Below are positions 23,301 through 34,650 of a stretch of 64,000 bases of DNA, one piece after another. Positions within the stretch are counted from its first letter, which is position 1. Each line of letters begins with the position of its first letter. The DNA is from Medicago truncatula (lineage: Eukaryota > Streptophyta > Magnoliopsida > Fabales > Fabaceae). The stretch lies in contig NC_053046.1 of assembly GCF_003473485.1 (NCBI RefSeq), forward strand, positions 30,333,332-30,397,331, written 5' to 3'. The notes under the pieces are model-generated. The model was not told where the DNA came from, ran no database searches, and saw only the letters and a list, made by a program, of their open reading frames with translations. A program made the translations under genes and the position numbers.

Positions 23301-26153
23301 TATATTTGAAGAATTTTGCGAAGTTTCATCCTTGCTGGCCCCACCAAAATTACGGAACAGATTGAAACCTTTTCCTGTCAAAATAAATGAGATTAATAGG
23401 TTAAGATATATAAATAAGATAAGCACACAATCATCATATATAGATGTAGTGCATGAGTTGAAAGAGAAATGCCAGCAACAAACCCCCCTCTAGCACACTC
23501 TTTCCAGTACACTATTATTGAGTGAAGTTCATGTGGATCTCACTAATTTGGCATTTAGCCCCACAAAATAGGGAGTAGGAGCCACAATAATTTCATTCAA
23601 CGGAGGTCTCCTTCAAGTGCAACCTTTATTTAAGTGTTGTAACTTGTAAGTGCCCCACAAGTGTCTGGACTCTGGTGTATGTCCACAGCCATAAAAATAA
23701 TTCAACAAGAGTGTAGGGACAGTGTTGTACAGATGTTCATGTTCCAACACCTCAACAAGAAGAAATGCTTTTGTGTTTTCATAATCTTAAAATCATTATC
23801 AAATCTCTTTAAATAAGACGCTTTTGCTTGAAATTGCTTTTTCAAGTCACGTTCCCTTTAGCCAAATAAAAATGAGCAAAGCATAGACACAAAGACCACA
23901 TTCTGCTATGCATCATAGAAAAGAAGAAAAAAAACTACTTACCACTAGGAATAAATATGCTGAAGCATGATAAACATCTGAATACTTCCACTTCTTTCTC
24001 AGGATGATCATCACCGTCATCATCGGCAGCAGCAGCAGCAGCAGTAACAGGAGCAGGAGGTGGATCCATACTGGTAATTTCAGATGTTACTTTTTCATAA
24101 TTACCTTGGTTAGCTTCATGTGTAGTACTATCAGGATTAACCACATCATTGTCAACTACACTGTCCAACCTATCGCGCTTGCCTTTGTTGTCTAGTATCT
24201 GATTGTTCCTTTTTCTTTTCTTGAGGATAACCCTTTTAGTGATGCAAGATTTGCAATTAGGACAATACAAATCATGTGTCTCTTGTTTTGCAATTACTAA
24301 CTCAACATCATACTCTTTCTCTTGCTGGTCAGTTTCTTTTATCGAGTTAAGTTCCTGTATGATTTCTTCGTTAGAATTCACAGCAGGTGTTGCTTGTTTG
24401 TCGGATGAGTTATGTAAAGCAGATAATTCTGAACTGGAAGGAACTTTGTTATCATGATTGGTAGCATCGCCGTTTTGAACTCCATGATGTCTATGAACTT
24501 CCACTTGTTCATCAAGTTTACTCTCCTCATGATTGGTAATATCATCATTTTGAACTCTATTAATTCCATGAACTTCACCGCGTAAACTAGTTTGAATAGC
24601 TGAATTTTCCACCTGTTCATCAAGTTTACTCTCCTCATGATTGGTAGCATCGCCGTTGTGAACTCTGTCAAGTCCATTAACTTCATTGCCTGCAAACATA
24701 AAACAAATTTCAATTCCAAATTTTAACATAAGATTGTTCATGGACATAAAAATTTAGGACAACATAATCATAGTTCTCCAAATTGAGTATCAAAGATACT
24801 CAGTATTTATGCTATAAGCGCTCAATTAAGCTGTTTATCTAAATATGGCCTAAATTTTTAAAGCCAACAAAGAAAAATAAACTGTCACAATCTCATCCAA
24901 CAAATTTATAATGGAAGTAACTTCAGAATCCATCTCATTGAAAGGCTATTCAACTATGGCCGTCAGAACTGCGATTGTGTACTTCAGAAATCTTGGCATC
25001 TACTACTGACCTTTAGTTTCCCAAACAAAACAAGGTCCATGTTGAATCAAAGTTTTGACATTCATCGGCAAGTCAGGGTACCCTTTAAGATTCCACATGG
25101 GACCAGTCCTAGGACTGTCGAATGGCTTGGTCGACCATGTGCAATGGTGACATTTCCACACTCCTTCAGCCATAAAAGTGATGACATATTTACCAAAAAT
25201 CAGAAAAGAAAAACTAACCAAGAAAATTTGAGTCTAATTGTTATTTATATTGGGGTTAGTTCCAATTAATTTACTAATCTTACAAATTATCTTCTTTCAT
25301 TAAGTTAGTAATAATACTCATAAGAAAAGCCAAGCAAGACAATTTAAGGTCAGGAACACCATTATAGATCTAGTAATGCATTTACCTACACAAACACAGA
25401 TTAACTAATGTTAATCGAAAAGCTCGAAAAACATCCAGAAATTGAGAAACTGTAACAATTAAACTAGTACTAACTAATATATGTCAAAAAAAATTAACAA
25501 TAACCTTTAAAACTTAAATTTGATTTAATATAATCAAACAAATTAATATAAAAACTAGTCTATGATTTAATATAATTAAACTAGTCTAATTGAGAGTGAT
25601 GCAGCAACAACCACATTAAAACTATGATTTAATATAATCAAAAATTATCTTTTGTTAATCCTCTCAATTAGGAGGATACTATATATAGTACATACTAAAA
25701 AACAAGAGATAGTGGTGTACCTTGTTGTTTGTCAAAGAAAACACTGTTCTTGTTCTGGAGGAATATATCAGAAGATTCAGAGCCAAAAATAGCATCATCT
25801 TTTATGGCTTCTCCAACAAAATTAGCAACTAGTCCAAGTCCAACAGGTACACAATCTTGTTCTTTATCACTGTTACATTCACCAACATTTCTTTTCTTTT
25901 CAAGTTCTTCATCTTTTTGCAAAGAAAACTCATCTAAGTCGGTGACAATTGTTGAAGTTCCATTGCTATGACCATTACTAACAAAAGAGGATGTCACAAC
26001 CACAGTTGTGTTGTTATTGTCTTTGACATGTGGAAAGGTTATTTTCAATGATAAATCTTCTACTTCTTCTTGTTGTTCTTCATTATCATGCACAATTATC
26101 ATTGGATGTTGGTTTTCTTGCTCCATTGTTTCACAAGGACAAAGACAGGACAA
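20313..26153 (-). CDS. Membrane protein of ER body-like protein (VIT/CCC1-related)
   Basis: Nine phase-compatible exons: 26153-25721, 25163-25011, 24689-23943, 23374-23231, 22961-22644, 21993-21568, 21482-21231, 21115-21054, 20774-20313 (about 998 aa, or 947 if the second exon is skipped). The C-terminal 280 residues are the membrane domain: a motif VYGGLVESITSLGIVSSAAS, then FANLIGGLFILGHN, then two or three hydrophobic helices (FVFHAVIAVFSFLIFGSVPL, AIVAATSVACIILLTV, VLYYVTMALAASGLSYIAG). This matches MEB1/MEB2, relatives of VIT/CCC1 iron-manganese transporters located in the ER body membrane. The long N-terminal part is acidic, probably disordered, with Cys pairs LYCPNCKSC and FRCLSCF that may bind metal. 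Seven of eight junctions are phase 1. The start could be the first Met or MEQEN nine codons later. Metal transport is inferred from the family only. Confidence 0.85.
22089..22217. mobile_element. MITE (ACATTGTCAGTGTAAA ends) in an intron of the ER body-like gene
   Basis: Left end ATACATTGTCAGTGTAAATG; the right end reversed reads GATACACTGTCGGTGTAAAA. Inner parts (TTTACAC, GTCGACAC) also pair. A relative lies at 49757-49890. Confidence 0.7.
22334..22509. mobile_element. MITE with GGGAAC...GTTCCC ends
   Basis: Left GGGAACAGTTCCTCTCCCG and right CCGGAGAGAACCCGTTCCC form imperfect terminal inverted repeats of about 19 bases. Flanking AACTAG and AACTAAG may be a decayed target duplication. It lies in the intron between exons 22961-22644 and 21993-21568. 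Confidence 0.65.
24442..24680 (-). repeat. Coding tandem repeat in the ER body-like gene
   Basis: Three imperfect units encode DRVHNGDATNHEESKLDEQV, NRVQNDDITNHEESKLDEQV and a shorter HGVQNGDATNHDNK. The unit is about 20 residues, with an extra spacer between the first two. It lies in the acidic N-terminal region and may vary in number between accessions. Confidence 0.9.
25011..25163 (-). CDS. Probable extra (cassette) exon of the ER body-like gene
   Basis: Within the first intron a 153-base open stretch encodes GVWKCHHCTWSTKPF, then PDLPMNVKTLIQHGPCFVWE. It is bounded by GAAG acceptor sequence and AAAG-GTCAGT donor sequence, both in phase 1, so including it adds 51 residues without changing frame. 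The CHHC core resembles a zinc knuckle. I recall similar WKCxxCTW segments in legume homologues but cannot confirm. It could be constitutive or alternatively spliced. Confidence 0.65.
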
Positions 26154-27760
26154 GACAACTATGACAAGATTGGGTTATGGGATAAGTATGTATGGAAATT
26201 GAGTGGAATCCAAAATTTAATGTTGTTTGCTGTTTGGTTTTGAATATTTTGCATATAATCATGACCTCACCTACTTTAGGCATGGAAAATATGAATGAGA
26301 CAAGTTGGCATGGCACATGAATGGTATTTTTAGAAAAACACATGGGTTTCTATAATCAAAAGATTTCAAAATTAATATTTTTGATCAAAAATGTTTAGTG
26401 TTAAATAATTGACAAACATTCTGTAAAAAAAAAAAAATGACACTTAAATTGTTTTTTAAGGTCATGAAAAAAAATTCTTCTAAGGTATTAAACTATTCAT
26501 TAGTATGTTTTCATAAAAAAGAAATCTATTTTCTACTTCAATTGGGATAATGTTAAGAAAGTTGAAGATAAATTTAACACTCAAATTGATTTATTTAGTA
26601 GTGCTACGTTATTTTATGGTTTTACTTTGTAAGGAGTCAATAAATTTAAAATAATTATTTTTTGTAGGAACGAAGAAAACAAGATAATGGGACAGGCATT
26701 ACTATTAAATATTGTATATTAAAATAGAATTATCTTTTTCCTAAGTTGCATTGTGTGGTTTGTTCTGAAACGTGTGTCTGAGATTCTGAAATGGACGAGA
26801 GAACGAGGACCACTTTCTTTTTCTTCTTTCAGAAAGAAATATGGTAGAAGTTAAAATTTTCGAACAAAAAACCAATATACAAATCCCACGTTTTTTTCTT
26901 GCTAATTATTTCTTGTTTTCTTCTACTGTACTAGTAACTACCAAAAAGTATTTGTAGGGTCGATAATTCTAGATGCACAAGTTTATGAAACTAACATCCA
27001 TTCAACAATTAAATGAATATATAATTAATGTGAGAGTTAACTTAAAATCAGGTTACGACACATTTTTAAAAGCAAAAATAAGTACGAATTTAAGAACTCA
27101 GAAATTCAACATTCTCGCATCTCCCCCAATAGACAACCTCAGATACATAAACGAAATCATACCGGTCCTACAATTCATATCTCTAGCCGCCTCAAACAAC
27201 AACGAAATTGACACATTCACACAAGTATAATAATTTATGCTTCATTAGAATAGACCAGTCCAATTTAAACATCTTTTTAAGGCATTACGATACAAACTAT
27301 AATTTGGCAGAACTGTGACAGCTAGAACTGTGAAAGTGCCTATAATGATAAAGAACAACCCATCTTTATTTTTTGTGGCAAGAATAATTCATCTTATAAA
27401 AGATAATGCAAGAATAATTCAAGTAAATGATGTAACTCAAAGACTATAATACAAGAAAATAAAAGACATGTTGTTGTGAGGATGGAGTGGGGTTCACGTG
27501 GTCCACATTCTAAGTCTATTAAAATAAATACTCATAATTAAAAAACTCAAGTGAAGTAGACAGATGTGAATTTGACTTTATTATCGATCTCCTAACATAG
27601 ACTTAAAAAAATGAGGAGTGAGACACATCATGATATTTTATTCAACACAATTATTTTGGTTGATTCTTTAAAAATATATATATATTGGTTGAAAAACACA
27701 AAATTATTTATTATGGTTGTCATATTATTAAGTGTGGTGCTAATTATTTATAGTGAATAA
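26154..27760. other. 5' flank and intergenic, no gene seen
   Basis: Upstream region of the minus-strand ER body-like gene. An 85-residue open frame at 26973-27230 has no recognisable motif. Long A/T runs occur near 26425. Confidence 0.45.
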
Positions 27761-27762
27761 TA

Positions 27763-28015
27763 CTCCATCCGTTTCAAAATGACTGTCGCTTTAGCCAAAA
27801 AAATTGTTTCAATCCAGCTTTAATTTTTTTCTTCCAACTTTATCCTCAATAAATGCTCAAACTTTTCTCTCCACACAATTTTCAATGCAACTTTAAGTTT
27901 ATCTTATTCTTATAAAGTAAGATTATTTTAGTAAAATTGTTATGACATTACTTTATTCTATTCCTTAATCCGTGTATAATTGGCTGAAGCGACATTTATT
28001 TTAAAATGGAGGAAG
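27763..28015. mobile_element. Stowaway-type MITE
   Basis: About 253 bp, between TA at 27761-27762 and TA at 28016-28017. Left end CTCCATCCGTTTCAAAATGA, right end ATTTTAAAATGGAGGAAG; inside, GTCGCTT near the left and GAAGCGAC near the right also pair. This is the plant Stowaway pattern with slightly decayed ends. Confidence 0.85.
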
Positions 28016-28949
28016 TATATATTTTTTTAGACTTTGCTGTTAATTAATATATGCTTGAGAATGAGGATTTGTTCGACCATTTTAGTGTAGCTTCCCTTCC
28101 TAATTACTCTATTTTTCTTCTACTTACATGAATTGAATAAAATATAGTATTGGTTAAGGAGTATGATTTCAATCTCCTCGAACTAGTGTAAGTTAACAGT
28201 TGACTATAGTTCATGTCATAAATATTAAAAAATATTTTAATATAAACTAAAAAAAACTAATGGATTAATGAGTATTTCAGGTAGTATATGTACCAACCAA
28301 GGAGGTCTCGTCGTACCACGTGAAAGAAGTTAATTACGAGGACGGGTGTGGCAATATTATTTGAAAGAAAATGTTAACAAGTTTTTTAAAGACATTGTTT
28401 AACCATCTAAAAGTAGTAATTTTTGCATTAAAAATTATATAGTTATGACTTTAACAAGTGTTTGATTTATATTTTTAATATATAATTTCTTTTTGTGGGT
28501 TCCTTAAATAATATTTTTATAACAATTGTTAACAAAATTCTTATTTGGATATTGATATATGATGATCTTGATTGACAAATTTGAACCATTGGATGGGGAC
28601 ATGAGAATCCATAGATAATGGAATTTATTAATCTGATAAAAGTTTGGTGAAGGTAAGTGGTGGATCACGTTGTTCGCCTACCAAGATAAATGTTACGTGT
28701 TATATGTACGTTTGATTTTAAAAATATTAGATGTGCATTTAGTTTCTTGGTTTGGAGGAGCCAAAGTTAATTCTAGGTGTGTAATTTTAACATGTTTAAT
28801 TCCTTAAAAGTAGAATTGAATTGATTCTCTTTTCGGAATTGTTTTATTTGAATTTAGAAATTATAGCTTCGAGTTTTAAAATTGATTTTACACTCGATTT
28901 TTTTGTTTATTCACTTTTGATGTATTTAAATATAAACGTTTTACATCTT

Positions 28950-29054
28950 TGTGAGTTTAGTTCAGTTGGTAGGGATATTGCATATTATATGCAGGGGACA
29001 CTCGACTTCTCCACAATTTAATTGTGTGAGCTCTAACCACTAGGCTATTTGACC

Positions 29055-29065
<11 letters not shown>
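28950..29065 (+). mobile_element. Decayed tRNA-derived SINE
   Basis: TTTAGTTCAGTTGGTAGG is a box A-like tRNA promoter, followed by ATATTGCATATTATATGCAG, the same words as the intact SINE at 33855. Box B is largely deleted. The tail CCACTAGGCTATTTGACC is followed by an A-run and (TA)n. Confidence 0.75.
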
Positions 29066-29085
<20 letters not shown>

Positions 29086-29090
29086 GAGTC

Positions 29091-29890
29091 AGGATCCGTT
29101 GACACCAGGTGTCAACGGATTCGTTGACACCAAATCTCAACGGTACATTATATTTAATCAAAGGCTAATATTAATTTTAATGTTTATATTTCCTGTATAT
29201 CCTTACTCTCAACCGCACACTGTTTTTGCTCTATATGAGATTTGAAACCTGTACGTTATTATTCCTATTAATGTCTGCATCTTTTCCTTCATCTCTTTCT
29301 ACAATTCATTCACCTCTTTCTTAATTAACCTAATATCTTTTCATGTTTTCTTTCCCTTTTCAGTGATGAAGAATCACGAGTTTTAGTTTAAAATCCCTTA
29401 ATTCTTTTCTTTCTTTCAGAAAGTATATTGATTCATCTTATTCTAATTCATGGTCATGATTATTGATTTTATTAAGATTATAGAATCATAAGAATTCACC
29501 ACCTCCCAAGCCAAATTGCAAACGGAGAAATACTTTTTAATTGGCAAAATTGCTTTGTAAATCATTAAAATAATTGCATATGGTTGCAAAATCAAAGGAT
29601 ATATAAATTTAATTTATGAATTAGGAAAACGGAAAACCCTTTAAACTAAATTGAATGTTGCTGTGACAAATCAAGATTTATCCTTGGTGAGTATTGTTGC
29701 GTTAAAGTAATTGATATTCCTGTAATTGAGGACATCCCATTGAGAAGATGTTACTTTTTTAGGAAACAAGAGAATTTTTAGGAAAGAAAAATATTTGAAT
29801 GTTGAATGTCCATATTATGATTTTATTGAATACATTTTGGCCTTTGGATTAAGATTAATGAACACTTAAGATTTAGTGTCAACGGATCCT
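29091..29890. mobile_element. Non-autonomous TIR element with palindromic end
   Basis: Left terminus GGATCCGTTGACACCAGG and, reversed, right terminus GGATCCGTTGACACTAAATC form terminal inverted repeats. The left end contains a perfect 13-bp hairpin (29094-29120, ATCCGTTGACACC, one base, GGTGTCAACGGAT) and then a third related word CGTTGACACCAAATCTCAAC. The interior (about 800 bases) has no recognisable transposase. Exact target duplication was not determined. Confidence 0.7.
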
Positions 29891-30317
29891 TGTTCAAATT
29901 ATAATATTGAAGATGAAAGGGTCTAATAAGACGATTGAAGAGGAAATCTTGGTGATGCTTCCAACAGTGAAACATGCAAAAGATGATTGCATCAAAAAAA
30001 TTATGGTCGAATCTTATTGTAAAGGTCTGATTGATGATATAAAGCTGGGTGGATTTTTCAGAAACAAAAGAGGAACAATAGTGAGGGAAATAAAAAGACA
30101 AATATTTTGGACAGTTTTGAATGAATAACACGTTTTTCTTAACTTCCAAATTATCTATGACTTCTTTTAAGCTATAAAAAGGTTTGGATCTTCAACATTT
30201 TCCCTCATTCTTCTTCACCCTCCTTTCTTACATTTTCTTCAATTATTTTTAGTTTTTTAGGTAGCTTTTAGGAGTTTTTGTGGTGTCATGGTCATTGTTG
30301 ACTGCTCATAAGACCCC

Positions 30318-30560
30318 TTATGCGGGGGTCGTATAACGGTCAACAGAAGCCTTTGACATCAAAGAAAGACACAAAATATTTATATTGTATTTGTCCGAAT
30401 TATATGTTTCGGAAACACTAGCAATCTGGTCCGGAATACGTAATCCGGACCAGGGGTATTTTTGGAATTTTTGCAGGGCGCGCGAGAAGGCAACAGGGTG
30501 GGAAAAGTAATAGTCATATGTTTTAAGTCTTGCAAGCATGGAGTGTTACAGGGCGGCCCA
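30318..30560. other. Unexplained GC-richer block with hairpin
   Basis: Contains CTGGTCCGGA and TCCGGACCAG as a perfect 10-bp inverted repeat with an 8-base loop (30426-30453), and GGGCGCGCGAGAAGG shortly after. The block is richer in G+C than its surroundings. It could be part of a retroelement LTR; no gene was recognised. Confidence 0.4.
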
Positions 30561-31593
30561 CAAGGAATATTTTTTCCACCTTTCGTATTTCTCGTGAGCC
30601 CTTCAAAATTTTAAAAATATCTTCGTTAAAATTATATAATCTGAACACATTTTGCAGGCTTTCAGATTATAAAATCTAAAACATATCAAAACCTATGATT
30701 ATCATAATTGATACGAAGGTTTTTTGTGACAATCATATTATCCTCATACAAATTATACAACAAATTCAGGATAGTATGAATGATCAACAATGACCATAGT
30801 ATCAAAACTCACTCCCAAATAAAAACTAAGAAAGAAAATTGTTGAATGAATGAAAATATGGAAGAAGGCATGACAATTTATATAGCCATAAAATGTTTTA
30901 AAACTGTAACTTTTTTTATGGTGATTTGAAGACTGTAATTACAGTTGAAGGAAACATTTAAAATGTTCAAACCTACCAAAAATGAATTTAACACATCACA
31001 AATCGTCTAAACCTTGTTAGTAAGGCCACAACCACATTATGATATGGTTTGGATTATATAATTTAAAATGTACTCATGATATGGCAAGAAGTGATGCGAA
31101 AAACCTTTTCGTTACATGATAAATGTATTTTTTACTATCCCAATGGACTGAATCTACACTCATCACATCTCTTAATTCATTGGACCCATTCTCTAGAAGG
31201 TAAACTCAAAATATTTTTCTAACATGTAGTTATACAACAATTAGTATAATTACAGACAACACTAAAATAAGCAATTAACTAACACCCATGTGGTTATTTC
31301 AACAGTTTTTTTTTTTTTTTTTCTGTTGTGATTTGTAGTTTTCTGTATATTCTAAAATAAACAAATTACTTGAGGTTGTCAAATAATTATAAGGAAGAGA
31401 AATATAAATTGATATTCGGTCATGTTAATGATATTTTTAAACTTATTTATTAAAGATATTTTTGTATTTTTAAATATAAATTAAAATTGTAAACTTCACA
31501 ATAACATAAAATGTATTTTTAAACTTATTTGTTAAAGATATTTTTGTAGGATGATGTTGGAAAAAAAAAGGTGATACTCAGTTGTGTTGATAC

Positions 31594-31788
31594 CTCTAAA
31601 ATTTGAGTTTAACGGTGGTGAGTTAACAGTCTAAAACAACTTTGTACATACAACCAATCAAAACATTTTAAATTGTCACATAATTGAAAACATTAATTGA
31701 TGTGATGATTATAAATATTTTGATTGGTTGTGTGTGCAAAATTGTTTCAAACTATCAATCCACTATCATTAAACTCTTAAAATTAAGG
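31594..31788. mobile_element. Foldback MITE with about 70-bp inverted repeats
   Basis: Almost the whole element is palindromic. Left arm: GAGTTTAACGGTGGTGAGTT, then ACAACTTTGTACATACAACC and AATCAAAAC. Right arm reversed: GAGTTTAATGATAGTGGATT, then ACAATTTTGCACACACAACC and AATCAAAAT. A half copy of the same family is visible near 61890-61945. Confidence 0.85.
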
Positions 31789-32042
31789 GAGAAGAAGACG
31801 ATCTAAATAATATTATTATCATTTTATTTTATTTTCTTAAGGTCGTATTAGAATAGAAAACCACAACAGAAAAGTCTACGAATTAGTAGAGTAAAAATAA
31901 AAGTAAAATAAAATATAAGATACCAACACAATAATTAAATGACAACTCATGTAATATTTTAGTGGAAGCTATCTTGCTTAAATCTTTTGCTATTGATAGA
32001 GTTCATTCTCCCCTTCCGAGCTTTTTCTTAGGTATGCTCCTT

Positions 32043-32340
32043 CTATATTAGGTTGTGTATACGAACACATTTACATTGGTCCATTAAGCACCTCACAATA
32101 AAAGGAAATTTACACATTCCTTTTTCACAATCGTTGTTCTCAATACATTCAACAAGTACTGTGGTGAAAAAGAAAAATATAAGAATATTAATAAAATGAT
32201 ATAAAAGATTGTGTATGAGTAAACATGAAAATTTAGAAAAGATGAAAAATTTGCTTACCATGGCCATCAACGTCTATTAAAACAAAAAACATGAGAATAA
32301 AGAAGATTATAACATAGATAAACTTGAGAATATTAACCAT
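32043..32340 (-). CDS. Nodule-specific cysteine-rich (NCR) peptide
   Basis: Two exons, 32340-32259 and 32158-32043, encode 65 residues with a GT-AG intron in phase 1, the classic NCR gene structure. Exon 1 is the signal peptide (starts MVNILKFIYVIIFFILMFFV and ends in DVDGH). The mature part has six cysteines spaced C-x5-C-x4-C-x7-C-x4-C-x1-C (ECIENNDC, GMC, VRC, DQCKC). In IRLC legumes such peptides are made in nodule cells and delivered to rhizobial symbiosomes, where they drive bacteroid differentiation. The mature peptide carries roughly as many acidic as basic residues, so it is near neutral rather than strongly cationic. The ATG is preceded by an A-rich leader. Other six-Cys families (defensin-like) are possible, but the signal peptide and spacing fit NCR best. 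Confidence 0.88.
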
Positions 32341-33850
32341 ATTTTTCTCTCTTTACATTAACTTAATATATTAACACTTATGGAGTTTTAAAACTCTTCC
32401 TACATTAAGAATCATTTTTAAACATCTCTTCGATCGCTACATGAATATGTTATGTTTATCCCTTTAACACACTTAGTAATTTTAAATACTTATTTTAAAT
32501 TATATTTTAACCTTTCATGATGTAAAAGGAAAAATCACAAAAAAGAAATAATATTGTTGGACCACGGGGTACATATTAGATTCGGAGTTTAAGGAATTTG
32601 AAAAGTCCTTTTGATTATAATTTTTTTTTTTTGTATTTGATCAAGACTTTTTAAAAAAGATGTAATTGCACTATTGGTCACCCTATTTTTATCAAACTTA
32701 CAAAAATAATCTTCCTATATTTTACATTTCTTGCAATTTTGAAATAACTAATTCATTGGATATATCCGTGATCAAATAGGGGATTCATTCACAACAAAAA
32801 AATAACAGATGAAAATATGACTATGAAACATGGATAATGGAGGATACTTATGAGCCATTGCACCTCTTCGTGGATGCTATAAATAGTAAATTGTGTGATG
32901 TCAATGGGTCATTGGTAAACAAAATGTAGAACGGGTAATATTTATCAAACGTCCTATTTTTATTTTTATTTTACAAAATTATATATCCTTGTTGAAATTA
33001 TATAATTCGAACGTTTCTATTATGGAATTTTGGATTATATAATCTGAAATATGTTTATATATAAACAACAATCATAATCTCTACCATTTCAGCAGTTTTA
33101 ATTTTTGTTTTTAAAAACAACCAAAAACAAAGTAAAGAGAATGATAAAACCTGTCAAATAAAATAAAAAATATAAAAATACCACCCAAACTCTAAAAATC
33201 AAATAAAGCTAATGCAAATTTTTTTTTCTGAGAATATAAAAAAAAATTAAAATTTAAAATGAGTCTAAACGGTGTAGTTTTAGATTTTGCGGGGTGATGA
33301 AGTCCCTTGATAAAAGTCACTTCTATAAGCATCTTGATCCTTGATTTTTTTTTTCTTCTAGTTTTCTAAGAAAGTTTCAGAGCAATCGGATCAAATAGGT
33401 TGAAAACTCGATTTTCAACCGGGACACGATGAAAACACCTAACAATGACATGAAGCACGATGAGTTGGGTATGATGGTAATTAAGTATAGTTCTTAAATT
33501 AACCATTCTTGTCTTTAATAAATTCAGTTTTTGTGTTAATACAATTCAAATTATATAATCTGAACATGTTTTCCTCTAAATTCTTGGTACAAGAGGAGTT
33601 ATAAGGGCGGTTCTTATTTTATAATTCGAAAAAAAAAGGAAAATGCCCTACTATTTGCGGTGTTCATAATATAAAATCCAAACTACTTATTTGTTTGGAT
33701 TTTATAATATAAATTGGTAAAAACTCATTTTTCCATCCAAAAATAAGGAGAAAACTATTTTCGGATTATATTATCCGAAAATAGTCAAAATAAGGCAGAC
33801 GAGAAATTTATAAAGTAAGATAAGTTAAAGCCAAAATAAAATTCTCTAAA
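32341..33850. other. NCR upstream region and AT-rich DNA with palindromes
   Basis: No second gene was found. The region contains several copies of an ATTATATAAT-centred motif and three clear hairpins (see findings). The first 300 bases upstream of the NCR ATG would hold its nodule-specific promoter, but I could not assign motifs with confidence. Confidence 0.45.
33755..33784. repeat. Perfect hairpin ATTTTCGGAT...ATCCGAAAAT
   Basis: CTATTTTCGGAT and ATCCGAAAATAG are exact inverted repeats separated by six bases; one more flanking A-T pair extends the stem to 13 bases. Confidence 0.9.
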
Positions 33851-33854
33851 ACCC

Positions 33855-33976
33855 GTCCCGCGAGCATAGCTCAGTTGGTAGGACAATGCATTATTATATG
33901 CAGGGGCCGGGGTTTGAACTCCGGACACCCCATTTAAGGTGAATTCTAGCCACTAGGCTACCTGACAAAAAAAAAA
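33855..33976 (+). mobile_element. tRNA-derived SINE with 12-bp target duplication
   Basis: Box A-like GCATAGCTCAGTTGGTAGG and box B-like GGGGTTTGAACTCCGG give a tRNA-like head. The tail CCACTAGGCTACCTGAC ends in a run of about ten A. TCTCTAAAACCC flanks both sides (33843-33854 and 33977-33988), an exact 12-bp target-site duplication. It is therefore a SINE and not a functional tRNA gene. Confidence 0.93.
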
Positions 33977-34650
33977 TCTCTAAAACCCATAGTCATTATT
34001 TGAGCGTAATAAAATGGTTTAAAAATCGATACAAAAAGATATCAATGCTTATGCATAACAATTAACAACTCTAGATTTGGATGAGACTTAATTACAAAGA
34101 CCATAACAACTAGGGATGAAGTATGAAAGGATTATTAAAGATGAGCTAAGTTCATAATCTTTTAAATGTTTTTAATAGTTGAACATAGTGAAAAACACAA
34201 GGAAGAAGGAGTTTGTCTTTCTAAAAATCTTTTTGTAAACTTTGTTTGATAAAAAAATTAACACCTTTTTAAAAAAATTAGATTTTAAGTTAAAAAATAG
34301 AGGATATGAAAATAAAGAGATAAGGGAAAGACTAACACTAAGAAATTTTATATTGGTTCACTACTACTTTGATAGCTAATCTATTCCCTCCAATCTAAAG
34401 GATTTCTACTAACATCACACTGACCAAAACAACCACCAAAATATACTATTGTCAACTTGACTATAGTCTAATTTTCTCAAATTTCTAGCTTATTACGGTC
34501 AAGTCTTTTTAGAAGCACAGCCATTATTGGACAAGTTGGAAAGATGACACTCTTTTTCGTAAACAAGTGTTTTACTCTCAATGAGTGGATACAACGTGAA
34601 GTTCAAAATACAGTGACCACAAGTTATGTGTCATGTACTACTACTTATAG

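Noticed and set aside
26973..27230. 85-residue ORF in the gene-poor region
   Set aside because: No motif and AT-rich codon pattern like the flanks; likely chance.
29907..30128. 73-residue ORF just outside the TIR element
   Set aside because: Protein-like composition but no recognisable family, promoter or splice structure; left as unknown.
33859..33930. tRNA gene (boxes A and B present)
   Set aside because: Anticodon and stem structure are not convincing, and the A-tail and 12-bp target duplication show it is a SINE.
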